Assembly: GCA_028285025.1 (NCBI GenBank)
Contig: JANQQH010000506.1
Coordinates: forward strand, 1-6,007
From: Hyphomicrobiaceae bacterium
Lineage (GTDB): Bacteria > Pseudomonadota > Alphaproteobacteria > Rhizobiales > HXMU1428-3
Reading direction: 5' to 3'
DNA length: 6,007 nucleotides
Both the position numbers and the translations under genes were made by a program. A model generated the notes under the pieces. It was not told the origin of the DNA and did no database searches. It saw nothing but the letters and a program-made list of their open reading frames with translations. Shown here one piece after another: positions 5,903 through 6,007 of this stretch. Position 1 is the stretch's first letter. Each line of letters begins with the position of its first letter.

Positions 5903-6007
5903 TTAAGCAGCAGGTGCGTCTTGTCGTCTTGGGCGGCCACCATCTTGCGCATCAATTGAGCGGCGCTCTTGAGCCATCGGATCATGTTCCATGATCTCAC
6001 CCTTAAA
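5903..6007 (-). CDS. rpsC: 30S ribosomal protein S3, C-terminal end (partial)
   Basis: Only the last 34 codons and a TAA stop are present; the gene continues past the window edge at 6007. The readable tail starts FKGEIMEHDPMAQERR and ends GGRPRRQDAPAA. In S3 the FKGEI stretch closes the C-terminal domain, and a variable basic tail follows; E. coli S3 has the equivalent IFKGEIL before a different tail. S3 sits in the head of the small subunit at the mRNA entry channel and helps unwind mRNA structure. Its position directly before rplP (36-base gap) is the conserved S10-operon order, which confirms the call in spite of the short fragment. The EHDPMAQERR segment is the alphaproteobacterial style, from my memory of the family. 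The tail looks complete, not truncated. Confidence 0.95.
   Translation of the reverse strand, partial: FKGEIMEHDPMAQERRSIDAQDGGRPRRQDAPAA

Larger units (their letters stand above)
1..6007 (-). other. S10-spc ribosomal protein operon segment
   Basis: Fifteen genes run head to tail on one strand in the conserved order rpsC-rplP-rpmC-rpsQ-rplN-rplX-rplE-rpsN-rpsH-rplF-rplR-rpsE-rpmD-rplO-secY. Spacing ranges from an 8-base overlap to 66 bases, most genes have an AAGGA or GGAGG type ribosome binding site, and no terminator hairpin with a T run appears in any gap. A single long transcript entering from beyond 6007 and leaving beyond 1 is the simplest reading (inference). Confidence 0.9.

Overview
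The window is a central piece of the conserved bacterial S10-spc ribosomal protein cluster, with every gene on the minus strand. Read in the direction of transcription (from 6007 down to 1), the order is the end of rpsC, then rplP, rpmC, rpsQ (the tail of the S10 block), then rplN, rplX, rplE, rpsN, rpsH, rplF, rplR, rpsE, rpmD, rplO and the first 175 codons of secY (the spc block). This is the textbook order with no insertion, loss, inversion or broken gene.

The organism is most likely an alphaproteobacterium with moderate, somewhat AT-leaning base composition (judged by eye, not counted). The support is protein-level: an S8 ending in [12 protein letters not shown], the N-terminal style of L18 and L5, the zinc-free 101-residue S14, a 60-residue L30 ending in HLARIVE, an S3 tail running through EHDPMAQERR, and a SecY starting MVSAAEQLAANLNF. 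I cannot place it to order or genus from this window.

Layout: 5903-6007 rpsC (3' end only); 4935-5866 rplP, rpmC and rpsQ; 1945-4888 rplN, rplX, rplE, rpsN, rpsH, rplF and rplR; 592-1925 rpsE, rpmD and rplO; 1-525 secY (5' end only). Gaps are short, from an 8-base overlap (rplX/rplE) to 66 bases (rplO/secY), so there is no unexplained stretch near 300 bases. I saw no convincing promoter, Rho-independent terminator, RNA gene, mobile element, repeat array or CRISPR. The genes probably lie on one long polycistronic message whose promoter is upstream, outside the window, and whose end is downstream of secY.

The products act together: S3, S17, S14, S8 and S5 build the small subunit; L16, L29, L14, L24, L5, L6, L18, L30 and L15 build the large subunit; SecY forms the membrane channel through which ribosomes and SecA export proteins. 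The window does not hold a previously undescribed system that I can see. The points worth a second look are small: a hairpin just ahead of the rplE start, several translation-coupling junctions where a ribosome binding site is built into the preceding gene, a GTG start for rpsE, and a glycine/glutamine-rich loop in SecY.
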